Of a stretch of 35,804 nt of DNA, positions 1 to 7,687 are shown one piece after another. A program made the translations under genes and the position numbers. Numbering within the stretch: the stretch's first letter is position 1; every line of letters begins with the position of its first letter. This DNA is from an uncultured Christensenellaceae bacterium. Lineage in GTDB: Bacteria; Bacillota; Clostridia; Christensenellales; Christensenellaceae. Under the pieces are notes generated by a model. The model saw only the letters and a program-made list of their open reading frames with translations, was not told where the DNA came from and did not search any database. The stretch is from assembly GCA_934373295.1 (NCBI GenBank), contig CAKROK010000019.1, positions 1 to 35,804 on the forward strand. Direction: 5' to 3'.

Positions 1-528
1 CATGAGTATGCCCCACACATCGCAGCTGACCTCCTCGCAGTAGGGAAAATAGTCCTGCGCACGCTTGCCGCGCTTGATGATACACAGGCGTTCCGGCTTG
101 CGGATAACCTGTATGAAAATCGGTTGAATGTTAGACACGTCGATGTTCTCCTTTCTCAGTTCACGATATTTTGCACCGTAAGGAATGAAGAACGGGACGG
201 GAACGGGATTTTTCACATAATCACTCGGGTTTAATCCAAATTCGCGGTAAAATGCCCGTGTGAAGGTGTCCGCATTTGAAAAACCTGCGTCGAGCGCCGC
301 GTCAATGACCTTGACCTCGCCGCTTTTGAGCTGCTTTGCCGCCTGCGTGAGCCGATATTTGCGGATATACTCCGTCGGCGTCAGCCCGAGGCAGTCGCGA
401 AACAGCCGATATGCATACCACGGTGAAAACAGCGATGCCCGCGCAAGATCGGACAAGCTGATCTCCTCCGCGTTGTTCTTTTCTATGTAGTCCTGCATAC
501 GCTGGACAGCCAAAACCTGTTCCGTCAT
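1..528 (-). CDS. AraC-family transcriptional regulator, C-terminus cut by window edge
   Basis: The reading frame starts at the ATG at 528, behind a GGAG-type ribosome site, and stays open to position 1, so only the first 176 residues are visible. Residues about 8-110 form a double helix-turn-helix of the AraC/XylS type: ISLSDLARASLFSPWYAYRLF, then LGLTPTEYIRKYRLTQA and the second helix pair ending in AGFSNADTFTRAFYREFG, followed by the usual NPSDY. The HTH is N-terminal, as in the Rob/SoxS-like subgroup that carries a GyrI-like ligand-binding domain at the C-terminus. The start of such a domain (IQPIFIQVIRKPERL) is visible before the cut. It is the last gene of the first accessory unit and probably a local activator; its ligand cannot be inferred. 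Confidence 0.9.
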   Translation of the reverse strand, partial: MTEQVLAVQRMQDYIEKNNAEEISLSDLARASLFSPWYAYRLFRDCLGLTPTEYIRKYRLTQAAKQLKSGEVKVIDAALDAGFSNADTFTRAFYREFGLNPSDYVKNPVPVPFFIPYGAKYRELRKENIDVSNIQPIFIQVIRKPERLCIIKRGKRAQDYFPYCEEVSCDVWGILM

Positions 529-677
529 CCCTCTCAACTCCTTACGGGAGCATTATACCGCGCCGTGAGATTTTCCTCTCGACTTTCCTTGCTATTTTTA
601 TGCCATTCATCGTGTCCAATGGGAGCTGTACCCAATCTATCCTTGTATCATCTGCCGGGGCATCGGGAACGGCGAAA

Positions 678-1055
678 TTATCGCTCAACCGTCCAGATGA
701 TGCTTTCATCAGTCTTTGTTTTAAGGACAACTTTGCTGATGCTTCCATCGACGGGGATGACAACATCGAAATTGCCCGTTTCAAAAAAGCCGAATACTGT
801 GCTGAAGCGAAAGCCGACATAGAGTGTTCCGTCCTGTTCCCCGGCATAATAGCCGCAGCAGCCCTCCGGGAACGAGCCGGGATAGAATCCCTTGATCCTC
901 ACGGTATTTTCACTAACTTCCACGCATTCAACGCCCGCGTCCCCACAGGCGCTAAAGCCCAGCAGCTTCCAACCATAGCGGCCCGCCGCAAAGACGGTGA
1001 TCAGCAGCGCGGCCGCAATCAGCAGTATCATCATTGCTTTCCTGAAATTTTTCAT
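678..1055 (-). CDS. small membrane-anchored protein of unknown function
   Basis: I chose the ATG at 1055 because a GGAGG lies 5 bases upstream; the frame is open further upstream but has no comparable start. The 125-residue product begins MKNFRKAMMILLIAAALL, an N-terminal hydrophobic segment (about residues 6-26) that could be a signal anchor. A soluble domain follows with CGDAGVEC and the pattern GTLYVGFRFSTVFGFFETGNFDVVIPV, probably beta-rich. The gene starts 16 bases after the stop of the HExxH membrane protein, so the two are probably co-transcribed. I do not recognise the family. Confidence 0.7.
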   Translation of the reverse strand: MKNFRKAMMILLIAAALLITVFAAGRYGWKLLGFSACGDAGVECVEVSENTVRIKGFYPGSFPEGCCGYYAGEQDGTLYVGFRFSTVFGFFETGNFDVVIPVDGSISKVVLKTKTDESIIWTVER

Positions 1056-1071
1056 GATCCCTCCTATAAGT

Positions 1072-1572
1072 TCATTGCCCGGAAAAAGACTTCCGGTAGA
1101 CCGGCAGTACCAGCTTCCAGAATACCAGCCCATTTACAGGGAGCAGTACACCAAAAAGGCACCTTGCAATACATTCGGGCAACAAGAGGGCGATGCCGTT
1201 CATGTCTCCGCCGCCGAAAAAGCCGCACAGGATGCTCAGATACAGCGGATCGAGCAGCAGCAAGGCAATCGTTATGTAGTAAAGCATCGCGCGGAACAGC
1301 TTACTATGAGCGCAGCAGATGTTCTTTGCAAGCGCTGTCAGCAGGTATCCCACACATAAAGTCGCCAATGCCCCTACAATGCAAAAGATGCCGAGCTGCG
1401 TATTCGTCATGCGTTCGGCATAGGCCTCGACCTGTACCCCCAGCCCCATGAAGTTGATTTGCTTAAATACGCCGGCACACACGGCATACAAAAGGTGCGC
1501 GCCTTCGTGAATGAGATAATAAGCAACGACCGCCGCAAAAATGCCGACGATTTGCCGTATACGCTTTGACAT
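1072..1572 (-). CDS. multi-pass membrane protein with HExxH motif (M50-like)
   Basis: The ATG at 1572 is preceded at good spacing by GGAGG; an in-frame TTG five codons upstream overlaps that site and is less likely. The 166-residue product has about four hydrophobic segments. The first contains H22-E-G-A-H26 (YYLIHEGAHLLYA), an HExxH zinc signature inside a membrane helix, and a later segment carries LLLLDPLYLS. A metal motif within a membrane helix plus a downstream D-P is the arrangement of M50/site-2-protease relatives. The protein is shorter than a standard site-2 protease and has no PDZ domain, so it could be a degenerate or DUF-type relative. Substrate unknown. It follows the metallo-beta-lactamase-fold gene by 17 bases. 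Confidence 0.75.
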   Translation of the reverse strand: MSKRIRQIVGIFAAVVAYYLIHEGAHLLYAVCAGVFKQINFMGLGVQVEAYAERMTNTQLGIFCIVGALATLCVGYLLTALAKNICCAHSKLFRAMLYYITIALLLLDPLYLSILCGFFGGGDMNGIALLLPECIARCLFGVLLPVNGLVFWKLVLPVYRKSFSGQ

Positions 1573-1589
1573 CGTTATATCCTCCAAAA

Positions 1590-2414
1590 TTATATCTCAA
1601 GCTCTGCTCCCGTGCGCAGATACGTCAGACGGGCGCCCATGCGGACTTTCATTTTTTCATATGCTTTCTCGCCGGTGCAGTGACAGGTATAGTAAGACGA
1701 TTTGAGTTCCGCCAATGCTGCGGAAACGCTGTCAATGTAGCCGTCATTTTCATAGCGCTTCTTTTCCGGCTCGTAAAGGTGCATCCCGCCGATCACCGCC
1801 CTTGGGTCGTTACCGGAAATCGCTGTCGCACGACGGGCGATATTCACGATACCGGCATGGGCGCACCCGCAGATTAGGATTTGGCTGTCGCCGGATGTGA
1901 TAATGAGATTCTGCTCATGGCAAAAATCATCGGGAACCATTCTGCCGTTTCTTTTCACAAACAGATTGCCGTCCGATTCCGGCAGCGGGAATTTCTCTGC
2001 GACATTTGAAAACAGCGTGATTTCGTCGTCTATCACATGAATGTCATCAGTAAATACAAATCGGTCTGCGGGCAGAAGTGCTCTGTCTATTCCTGCATAG
2101 AAAGGTATACCGAGGACTTTGACATAGTGCGCTTCAAACGCCTGCGGACGAATATAAATCTTTGCATTTTTGTTTTTCTCTAAAAAGAATTTCAACCCGC
2201 CGCAGTGATCTACATGGCCGTGTGAAATCACCGCCAAATCAACATCGGCAATATCCACGCCGAGCGCTTCGGCATTTTTCAGAAATAAAGCGTTCGGGCC
2301 CATATCAAATAATATCTTATGCGTTTGCGTCTCCGCATACAGAGAAAGCCCGTGCCTGCTTTTCAGCCTTGAAGACCTCGTGGTGTTTTCCAGCAGTACG
2401 ACGATTTTTACCAT
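1590..2414 (-). CDS. metallo-beta-lactamase-fold hydrolase
   Basis: This 274-residue protein contains the MBL-fold signature H65-G-H67-V-D69-H70 followed by CGG. Further metal-ligand candidates are the histidines in CGCAHAGIVN (around residue 184) and GGMHLYEP, and a final YTCHCTGEKAY. Length and motif order resemble the cytoplasmic MBL subgroup that includes the methanopterin-pathway dihydropterin ribosylaminobenzene-phosphate synthase relatives. Those annotations are loose in Bacteria, so no substrate is claimed. It starts behind GAGAGGCGG, between DUF3795 and the HExxH membrane protein, in the same transcription direction. Confidence 0.9.
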   Translation of the reverse strand: MVKIVVLLENTTRSSRLKSRHGLSLYAETQTHKILFDMGPNALFLKNAEALGVDIADVDLAVISHGHVDHCGGLKFFLEKNKNAKIYIRPQAFEAHYVKVLGIPFYAGIDRALLPADRFVFTDDIHVIDDEITLFSNVAEKFPLPESDGNLFVKRNGRMVPDDFCHEQNLIITSGDSQILICGCAHAGIVNIARRATAISGNDPRAVIGGMHLYEPEKKRYENDGYIDSVSAALAELKSSYYTCHCTGEKAYEKMKVRMGARLTYLRTGAELEI

Positions 2415-2426
2415 AATTGCCGCCTC

Positions 2427-2798
2427 TCAAATTGTTTCGTTTTGCTTCGCCCCGCGCAGCCGGTTCAGGTTTTTAAGAACAAACGGGCTGTTTTCGGCGA
2501 TGCGCCCCAGCGTCGGGCAGTCATCCATCTTAGAGCAATCCGCACAGGTATTCAGCCCATTTTCCCTCACGCAGTTATGCACAGGACAGAGCTTGTCGCA
2601 AAAAGGCGTCTTTGCGCCGTCAATGCGGCAGCCGGTGCAGTTTATCATATCAGATGTGATTTTTATCCCGTTGAGCTTTGTCCACAGGGCGGCGGTTTTT
2701 TCGCGCAGGGCGTCGTCATCTGTAATCGTTGCGATTCTCGCATCGCACTTTTCGCAATCCAGCCCACAGCAGCCGATCAATATGTCCGTGTCTTTCAT
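2427..2798 (-). CDS. DUF3795 cysteine-rich protein
   Basis: I placed the start at the ATG at 2798, five bases after GGAGG; an ATG four codons upstream overlaps this site and lacks its own. The 123-residue product is rich in paired cysteines: IGCCGLDCEKCDA near the N-terminus, NCTGCR, then FCDKLCPVHNC and TCADCSKMDDCPTL. This is the layout of DUF3795, small cytosolic proteins presumed to bind metal; no reaction is established. A shorter paralogue lies at 7357-7623. Confidence 0.88.
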   Translation of the reverse strand: MKDTDILIGCCGLDCEKCDARIATITDDDALREKTAALWTKLNGIKITSDMINCTGCRIDGAKTPFCDKLCPVHNCVRENGLNTCADCSKMDDCPTLGRIAENSPFVLKNLNRLRGAKQNETI

Positions 2799-2827
2799 AG
2801 TTGCCTCCATAAATTAGAATTTGACGG

Positions 2828-3256
2828 TTAAATCAGTGTAAACAAATATCCGACCACAGGTCCTGCGAATATCGCAAGGTATATGAACGTAATCCAAGGC
2901 TGATAGTCCACATAGAACTCTTTAAAAGATAAACTCCACGGGTGTTTGATAATCACCCAGCCGAATACATCAAATACAATGCAGACCCCCGCCCATATCG
3001 CGCCCGTGATCAAAGATTCGGTTAAAGTCGGCTGTGCAAGACCGCCCATATACAGCCAACCGAAGAATGAAAACAGAATTATATTGTAAAGCGGATGCCA
3101 CGGCTTTGTTTTCTCATAGCCCTCGCCCATACCGTTCTCGTCCATCGGCTTCATTTTCAAAACATAAATATTAAATACGGTGTGAAAAATGCCTACACAC
3201 GTTACAATGGCGTAGGACACCCAAAACCACAGCATTGACATTCCAAAGTTCTGCAT
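2828..3256 (-). CDS. four-helix integral membrane protein, unknown function
   Basis: The product has about four hydrophobic helices: MLWFWVSYAIVTCVGIFHTVF, NIILFSFFGWLYMGGLA, LITGAIWAGVCIVFDVFGWVI and WITFIYLAIFAGPVVGYLF. I prefer the ATG at 3256 because GGAG precedes it at suitable spacing; an in-frame ATG at 3286 would add ten residues but has a poor ribosome site and lies next to the stop of the DUF5131 gene. No catalytic motif is visible. It sits in a same-strand run and is probably part of the transcript that begins with the TetR gene at 5449. Confidence 0.75.
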   Translation of the reverse strand: MQNFGMSMLWFWVSYAIVTCVGIFHTVFNIYVLKMKPMDENGMGEGYEKTKPWHPLYNIILFSFFGWLYMGGLAQPTLTESLITGAIWAGVCIVFDVFGWVIIKHPWSLSFKEFYVDYQPWITFIYLAIFAGPVVGYLFTLI

Positions 3257-3299
3257 ATAATTTTTCTCCGTCAAATTTCGATTCATCTATTACACATCA

Positions 3300-4019
3300 T
3301 CATACATCCGTGCATTTGTAGTCGATACCGGCAAGGCGCGCCTGCCTGCATAGATCTTTAGTTTGCAGCTTATAGCTCCTGCCGTCCTTGATGAAGTGCG
3401 TCCCGCATTGACGGAACTCGAAATCCACCTGCTTGCGGATGCACTGCTCACGGATGTCCAGCACCCAGTCATAGTCAAGCGGTCTTGCGTCCCTGTCCGA
3501 CTCCCCGCCGACGACGACCAGCTCCACGCCGTCCAAGTACGGCTCCAAATTCACGCGCTCGATAAGCGGCTGCGCGGTGATGCACTTGTGCTTGATGGGA
3601 AGCGTTCGAAAAACAGACAGCTTTTTATCAGCATTGCGCTGATTTTCAACGGTACAGCACACGGTTACATTCTCATATCCGTCCGCCCAATCATCGGGCA
3701 TACACCGAGAAAACCGTTCAATGCGCTTTGTCAGAAAGAGAAAGGTGCAGTCCGACCGCTCCCTTATCATCTTCCAGCATTCACCGCGCCATGCATCGGC
3801 TTCTTCGATGAGAAAGTCAGTGGAAAAGCCCAGATACACAAGCCCGGATTTCATCTTATAGCCGCCCTTTTTGAGCTGCGCTGTCGGCTTATAAAAGTCA
3901 TTCGTCCTGACTATCATGCCCGTATCGACGCCCCGTTTGGCGTCCCCCTTATGTATGTAGCAATGCAGACAGCCCTCGCTGCACTTTTTACATCCGCGCC
4001 ACGGATTCCACATCGGCAT
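3300..4019 (-). CDS. DUF5131 family protein (phage Gp37/Gp68-like)
   Basis: The 239-residue protein opens with MPMWNPWRGCKKCSEGCLHC, a Trp-containing Cys cluster followed by Y. It then has FYKPTAQLKKGGYKMKSGL, LVYLGFSTDFLIEEADAWR, FLFLTKRIERF, NVTVCCTVENQRNAD, CITAQPLIERVNL and LVVVGGESDRDARPLDYDWV. This order of motifs is typical of DUF5131, the phage Gp37/Gp68 group with a distant radical-SAM-like TIM-barrel appearance. The N-terminal cysteines could bind an iron-sulfur cluster or zinc, but function is not established. A GGAGGGTG site precedes the ATG. No phage structural genes are nearby. Confidence 0.9.
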   Translation of the reverse strand: MPMWNPWRGCKKCSEGCLHCYIHKGDAKRGVDTGMIVRTNDFYKPTAQLKKGGYKMKSGLVYLGFSTDFLIEEADAWRGECWKMIRERSDCTFLFLTKRIERFSRCMPDDWADGYENVTVCCTVENQRNADKKLSVFRTLPIKHKCITAQPLIERVNLEPYLDGVELVVVGGESDRDARPLDYDWVLDIREQCIRKQVDFEFRQCGTHFIKDGRSYKLQTKDLCRQARLAGIDYKCTDV

Positions 4020-4082
4020 GGTTTCACCCTCCTATTTTTAATTTAAATACTCTTTTTCCGATTTTCCCGATAGCCGCGGCAT

Positions 4083-4577
4083 TTACACCTGCATCGCCTC
4101 GTCGAGCCGCATAACGGTGCAGCCCTTGTTTTCATAATACGCGAGCATCTCGGGCAGCTTCTTTTTATCGTAGCTCGTGATGCAGTCCGACAGCACGCGA
4201 ACGGTGTAGCCGCTTTTTCTCATGTTAAAGCATGTGGACTTGATGCACGCCGTCGCGTCCGCACCGACGATGTAAAATTCTGTAATCCCATTTTCCCCGA
4301 TAAAAGCCGCAAATTTCTCGCTTGTCAGCGCGTTGCTCTTTGACTTCGTAAAGATATGGTCGGATACAATGTCCAGCTCCGGCACCAACTGCGCGCCGTG
4401 TGTTCCCGGCTTGAACGTCCGCGTCCCTGCGGACAGGTTGTTATGCTGAATGTAGACGACCCACAGCCCCTTTCGGACCGCCCAATCGATCGCCGCATTG
4501 ACTTTTTCTATGATTTCCCTGTAGTTTTTCGTGATGTCGTTTTGCAGGTCTATCACGACCAACGCGCTGTTTTTCAT
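4083..4577 (-). CDS. isochorismatase-family cysteine hydrolase
   Basis: This 164-residue protein starts MKNSALVVIDLQNDITKNY, with the catalytic Asp of the isochorismatase-like fold in VIDLQND. A lysine follows in FTKSKSNAL, and the nucleophile is the Cys of YIVGADATACIKSTCFNM, giving the Asp-Lys-Cys triad. Members hydrolyse nicotinamide, ureido compounds or small amides; the substrate cannot be told here. AGGAGG precedes the ATG. It is the first gene after the terminator that follows the KTR gene at 4653, so its expression probably depends on readthrough or on its own weak promoter. Confidence 0.92.
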   Translation of the reverse strand: MKNSALVVIDLQNDITKNYREIIEKVNAAIDWAVRKGLWVVYIQHNNLSAGTRTFKPGTHGAQLVPELDIVSDHIFTKSKSNALTSEKFAAFIGENGITEFYIVGADATACIKSTCFNMRKSGYTVRVLSDCITSYDKKKLPEMLAYYENKGCTVMRLDEAMQV

Positions 4578-4610
4578 AGTGGTTCCTCCTTGCTTTTTAT
4601 TTCCTTAAAC

Positions 4611-4652
4611 AAAAAACGCAGCACAAACCGATTTTCTCGAATTGCACTGCGT
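4611..4652 (-). terminator. intrinsic terminator after KTR gene 1
   Basis: On the minus strand, ACGCAG begins immediately after the TAG stop of the KTR gene and pairs with CTGCGT about 30 bases on, with further partial pairing inside (TCGA against TCGG). A run of six T follows. The 5' arm encodes T-Q-C in the KTR frame, past the stop, and matches the coding tail of the other two KTR genes. Confidence 0.8.
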
Positions 4653-4880
4653 CTAAGCGTTTGGCATTTTGATTTCTTCAATTTTTCCGTCCTTGAAACG
4701 AATCACGCAGGTGTATTTGCACTTTGGGCAGAATAGCGGAAAATCCTCTAACACCGTGTGCGGCCGTATCTGTATTCTCGTTTTGCCGCCGCATCTGGGG
4801 CAGCAAAGCCAATCCAATTTCGAGGTCTGCCCCATTCGCGCCGCCTCCAACCGCAAAGGGCCGTCCAATGATCTCGTCAT
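4653..4880 (-). CDS. Cys-rich KTR-domain zinc-ribbon protein (copy 1, shortened tail)
   Basis: The 75-residue product carries WLCCPRCGGKTRIQIRPHTV then DFPLFCPKCKYTCVI: two CPxC knuckles flanking the G-K-T-R motif that names the Cys_rich_KTR family. The ATG overlaps the stop of the TetR gene (ATGA, 4877-4880), so translation is probably coupled. Two peculiarities stand out. The N-terminus has about 20 extra residues before the ribbon compared with copy 2. The C-terminus ends MPNA, where an AAG codon seen in the other copies is a TAG stop; the DNA for the following T-Q-C remains as the terminator arm. The role is unknown; a zinc-binding partner or adaptor of the regulator is conceivable. Confidence 0.88.
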   Translation of the reverse strand: MTRSLDGPLRLEAARMGQTSKLDWLCCPRCGGKTRIQIRPHTVLEDFPLFCPKCKYTCVIRFKDGKIEEIKMPNA

Positions 4881-5449
4881 GCCATTTCCTCCTGCGCTGC
4901 CAATATTGCGCCTCTGTACGCCCTATCCAAATGAGAATTGATAAGCTCCTCGTCGTATTTCAGCGAATTGTTGGCGATAATGCTTGCATACCCGTGGGCA
5001 AACAGGAAAACAGTCAGGAAGATATTTTTGGTGCGCTCCATATCGACGCCCAGGCTTCTCTGCATAGCCGAAAGAACGGGGATAAGCTCCTCGGCATCTA
5101 TCAGCTCAAGCAGGGTGTTTCCGCTAAAATAATCCGACTGAAAAAGGAAACGGAACAAATGCGGCTCCTCGATCGCAAAGCGGATATAATTCATCCCTAT
5201 CCCCAGCGCAGCACCCTTGGGCGGTTTTTTCATATTCATCAGATATTCCGAATGATAGATATCCGCCTTCGCATAGACCGCCCGCTTCAATTCCTCAATC
5301 GTTGAAAAATGATACATGACGGGCTGCGTGGAGCAATGCAGCCTTTCCGAAACAGTCCTTGCGTTGATGTTTTCAGCGCCCATTTCACGGGCAACCGCAA
5401 ACGCCGCATCAACTATCATTTCTTTTGTGACTTTCGCTTTCGCGGGCAT
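4877..5449 (-). CDS. TetR/AcrR-family repressor (unit 1)
   Basis: The 190-residue protein has an N-terminal TetR helix-turn-helix: KEMIVDAAFAVAREMGAENINARTVSERLHCSTQPVMYHFSTIEELKRAVY. The C-terminal ligand domain (LFRFLFQSDYF ... FLFAHGYASIIANN) resembles the WHG-type group with a conserved HG near the second half. GGGGGTG precedes the ATG. Upstream lie a consensus promoter (5492-5520) and a palindrome overlapping its -10, which suggests autorepression. It heads a run of minus-strand genes; the ligand and targets beyond itself are inferred only from position. Confidence 0.93.
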   Translation of the reverse strand: MPAKAKVTKEMIVDAAFAVAREMGAENINARTVSERLHCSTQPVMYHFSTIEELKRAVYAKADIYHSEYLMNMKKPPKGAALGIGMNYIRFAIEEPHLFRFLFQSDYFSGNTLLELIDAEELIPVLSAMQRSLGVDMERTKNIFLTVFLFAHGYASIIANNSLKYDEELINSHLDRAYRGAILAAQEEMA

Positions 5450-5464
5450 ATTCTCACCCCCAAT

Positions 5465-5498
5465 ATATAATCAGAGTTATTTATAACTTGAATTATAT
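5465..5498. promoter_or_regulatory. candidate TetR operator, unit 1
   Basis: A 34-bp imperfect inverted repeat has arms ATATAAT-CAG-AGTTAT and ATAACT-TGA-ATTATAT around a TT centre. It overlaps the -10 hexamer of the TetR promoter and ends 16 bases before the ATG, the usual place for an autoregulatory operator. Binding is inferred. Confidence 0.65.
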
Positions 5499-5520
5499 AT
5501 CAGAGAACAGAATTTGTCAA
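5492..5520 (-). promoter_or_regulatory. sigma-A-type promoter of the unit-1 TetR gene
   Basis: Read on the minus strand, TTGACA (5520-5515) and TATAAT (5497-5492) are separated by exactly 17 bases, matching consensus at all 12 positions. The -10 element lies inside the palindrome at 5465-5498. Confidence 0.85.
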
Positions 5521-5580
5521 TTCGGTCAAATCAAAATATACAAGATAACCGAATTGCATTTTCATGCGATTGTGCTTTGC

Positions 5581-6576
5581 CTATCTGTATCTGTTTTTTC
5601 TGCCCGCTTTGTTGATTTTTGAAATTTCCTTGAATTTCGCCCGCTTGGCTTCCATATATCGGCTGTTGTCCGCCGCATAGTCGTTTTCGGCTTTCAGCTT
5701 ACGATAGGATTCAAGGCGGGCTGCGTCAAGCGTTCCGTCCTCAAGCGCCCTCAGCACGGCGCACCCCGGTTCTGCGGTATGCGTGCAATCGGGATATTTA
5801 CACGCGCGAGACAGCTCTTCAATGTCCGCAAACGCCGTATCAATGCCGCTGTCGCTGTCCCACATGCCAAGCTCGCGCATACCGGGCGTGTCTATCGCAA
5901 AAGCACCGTTTGGGAGTGTTATCAGCTCCCGATGGGTCGTTGTATGCCGGCCTTTATCGTCGTCCCCGATTTCGCGGGTGGCAATTCTATCTGTGCCTGT
6001 CAGTTTATTTATGAGCGTGGACTTACCGACGCCGGATGAGCCTATGAACGCCACCGTCTTGTCCGGCAGTATATACTTCATAACCGCCTCATAGTCTCCC
6101 TCCAACGAGGATATCGCCAGCACATTCGCGCCCGATGCGGCATTTTGCGCCTCGGCTATCTTGCTTTCCACATCATCGCAAATATCCGATTTCGTCAAAA
6201 CCACCACGGGGGCCGCCCCGCTGTCGTATGCAACGGACAGATATCGCTCCAACCGCCGGATGTTAAAGTTGTTATTCAGCGACATGCAGACAAAGACTGT
6301 ATCGATATTGGCGGCGACGACCTGCTCATGCTTTCCCGTGCCCGCCGCTTTTCGCATAAAGCAGCTCTTTCGCGGAAATAGTCCCGTAATTACGGCATTG
6401 TTCTCATTCTCCGGCCATTCGGCAATGACATAATCCCCGACCGCCGGATAATCGGAAACCGTTTGGACCTCATACCGGTATTTACCGGAGACGACGGCCT
6501 GCTTTACCCCGATTCCGCTCTGAATTATATACATTCCCTTTTCCTGCGAGATCACTCTCGCCCGCAGCTCATTCAT
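5581..6576 (-). CDS. rsgA: ribosome small-subunit-dependent GTPase RsgA
   Basis: The 331-residue protein has the RsgA order. An N-terminal OB-like domain (residues 1-75) is followed by a circularly permuted GTPase with VLTKSDICDD (G4), then FIGSSGVGKSTLINKLTG (G1, about residue 176), RHTTTHRE (switch I) and IDTPGMREL (G3). A C-terminal zinc knuckle CKYPDCTHTAEPGCAV completes it. RsgA hydrolyses GTP on the 30S subunit during late maturation. A GGGAGG site precedes the ATG. Its place at the end of an accessory unit, next to a Vat-like gene, suggests it may be a second genomic copy rather than the housekeeping one; this cannot be tested from the window. Confidence 0.95.
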   Translation of the reverse strand: MNELRARVISQEKGMYIIQSGIGVKQAVVSGKYRYEVQTVSDYPAVGDYVIAEWPENENNAVITGLFPRKSCFMRKAAGTGKHEQVVAANIDTVFVCMSLNNNFNIRRLERYLSVAYDSGAAPVVVLTKSDICDDVESKIAEAQNAASGANVLAISSLEGDYEAVMKYILPDKTVAFIGSSGVGKSTLINKLTGTDRIATREIGDDDKGRHTTTHRELITLPNGAFAIDTPGMRELGMWDSDSGIDTAFADIEELSRACKYPDCTHTAEPGCAVLRALEDGTLDAARLESYRKLKAENDYAADNSRYMEAKRAKFKEISKINKAGRKNRYR

Positions 6577-6677
6577 GCTTGTGCCTCCCTATCTGAAAAT
6601 AAGTTGCTTTAAACCGGCAAAACCTTTTTTTACGTAAAAATTTCCATTAAATGCGAGCGGCGGCGCAAAATCCGGCA

Positions 6678-7307
6678 TCATTCCGCGCGCTCCAGCGCTG
6701 CAATATCCCCCGATTGAATGATAGGAATATTGCGCTTTATCTTTTCTCGCTCCCAATCCCACCAGTGCAGGGCCTCCAGCTTATCTATCACGGCATCGTC
6801 AAACCGTTTGCGTATGGTTTTTGCCGGAACACCGCCCACAATGGTATATGGCGGCACGTCCTTTGTCACCACGGCGCGCGTGCCGATAATCGCACCGTCG
6901 CCGATTTTTACGCCCGACATAATGACGGCCTCATAGCCCACCCACACATCATTGCCGATCACTATATCTCCCTTGTTGTCCCATGCGTCGCAGATGTTTT
7001 TCGCGTCGAGATCCCATTCGTCAAAGAAAATAGGGAAAGTATATCCGGCCAGCGACTTCATCGAATGATTTGCGCTGGTGAACAGAAATTTTGCGCCGCA
7101 TGCGATCGAACAGAATTTGCCTATTTTCAGCTTGTCTCCGTTTATAGGATAGTGATAGAGAACGTTGTTCTTCTCAAAATCACAGGGATCATGGACGAAA
7201 TCGTTGTAGATAGTATACTCTCCAACCTCGATATTCGGGCCTGTGATCACATTTTTCAAGTAAACCGTCTGCTTATCGTGCGGACGAGGATAGATATTGT
7301 TTTTCAT
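6678..7307 (-). CDS. Vat-like xenobiotic O-acetyltransferase
   Basis: The start is the ATG at 7307 behind AGGAG; an open frame reaches further upstream but runs through the DUF3795 gene. The 209-residue product has ITGPNIEVGEYTIYND, VLYHYPINGDKLKIGKFCSI and TSANHSM with the putative catalytic H81. Hexapeptide repeats follow (IVIGNDVWVGYEAVIMSGV, KIGDGAIIGTRAVVTKDV), then PPYTIVGGVPAKTIRKRF and a late LHWWDWE. This is the left-handed beta-helix layout of the Vat/XAT family, which uses acetyl-CoA to acetylate streptogramin A or other hydroxylated compounds. Family membership is secure. Whether it confers streptogramin resistance is not, because many chromosomal relatives have unknown substrates. 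Confidence 0.92.
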   Translation of the reverse strand: MKNNIYPRPHDKQTVYLKNVITGPNIEVGEYTIYNDFVHDPCDFEKNNVLYHYPINGDKLKIGKFCSIACGAKFLFTSANHSMKSLAGYTFPIFFDEWDLDAKNICDAWDNKGDIVIGNDVWVGYEAVIMSGVKIGDGAIIGTRAVVTKDVPPYTIVGGVPAKTIRKRFDDAVIDKLEALHWWDWEREKIKRNIPIIQSGDIAALERAE

Positions 7308-7356
7308 TTTCTTTTCTCCTGTATAGGACATCTGCACATCGGCATTCCGGCTTCTG

Positions 7357-7623
7357 TCATTCTCTGTCATTGCGCCACTTTTTGCATTGCTCGATTCTTG
7401 TGCCATTATCACTTTGCTCCATTTCATAAGCAAAAGCGTGCAACAAAGGGCAAACAAAATCGCCGCATTCTCCGCAATGCCGCAGCCCTTTCTTTTCACA
7501 GCATGATTTAACGGGGCAGCTGTCTGCCCAGAAGGGCTTGTCCATATTCACGCACCCTTTGCATCCCATTGTCTTACGGAAGCTGCAATCGCTGCATAAT
7601 AATCCACATCTCGACTCTACCAT
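7357..7623 (-). CDS. DUF3795 protein (short paralogue)
   Basis: The 88-residue product is Cys-dense: RCGLLCSDCSF, GCKGCVNM, DSCPVKSCCEKKGLRHCGEC and DFVCPLL. The order CGLxCxxC, CxGC, CPVxxC, CxxC is that of DUF3795 and parallels the 123-residue copy at 2427-2798, but with a shorter middle. An AGGAG site lies upstream of the ATG at somewhat long spacing. It lies between the DUF998 and Vat-like genes of unit 2. Function unknown; metal binding likely. Confidence 0.87.
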   Translation of the reverse strand: MVESRCGLLCSDCSFRKTMGCKGCVNMDKPFWADSCPVKSCCEKKGLRHCGECGDFVCPLLHAFAYEMEQSDNGTRIEQCKKWRNDRE

Positions 7624-7687
7624 AACAGTATTTCTCCTTTTCAGAATTGCCGTCCTTTTTTCACTCCCCGTAAATGCGCATCACGCA

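Noticed and set aside
552..580. Promoter for the AraC gene (TATAAT at 557-552)
   Set aside because: No acceptable -35 element was found at 16-19 bases.
600..1451. Long plus-strand open frame opposite the small membrane genes
   Set aside because: It lies antisense to two genes with good ribosome sites and clear membrane or zinc motifs, and its own product is low-complexity with no family pattern.
7308..7499. N-terminal extension of the Vat-like protein
   Set aside because: The extension overlaps the DUF3795 gene and lacks a ribosome site, whereas AGGAG precedes the ATG at 7307.
6651..7511. Plus-strand open frame opposite the Vat-like gene
   Set aside because: The minus strand has hexapeptide repeats and the active-site motif; the plus-strand product has no pattern.
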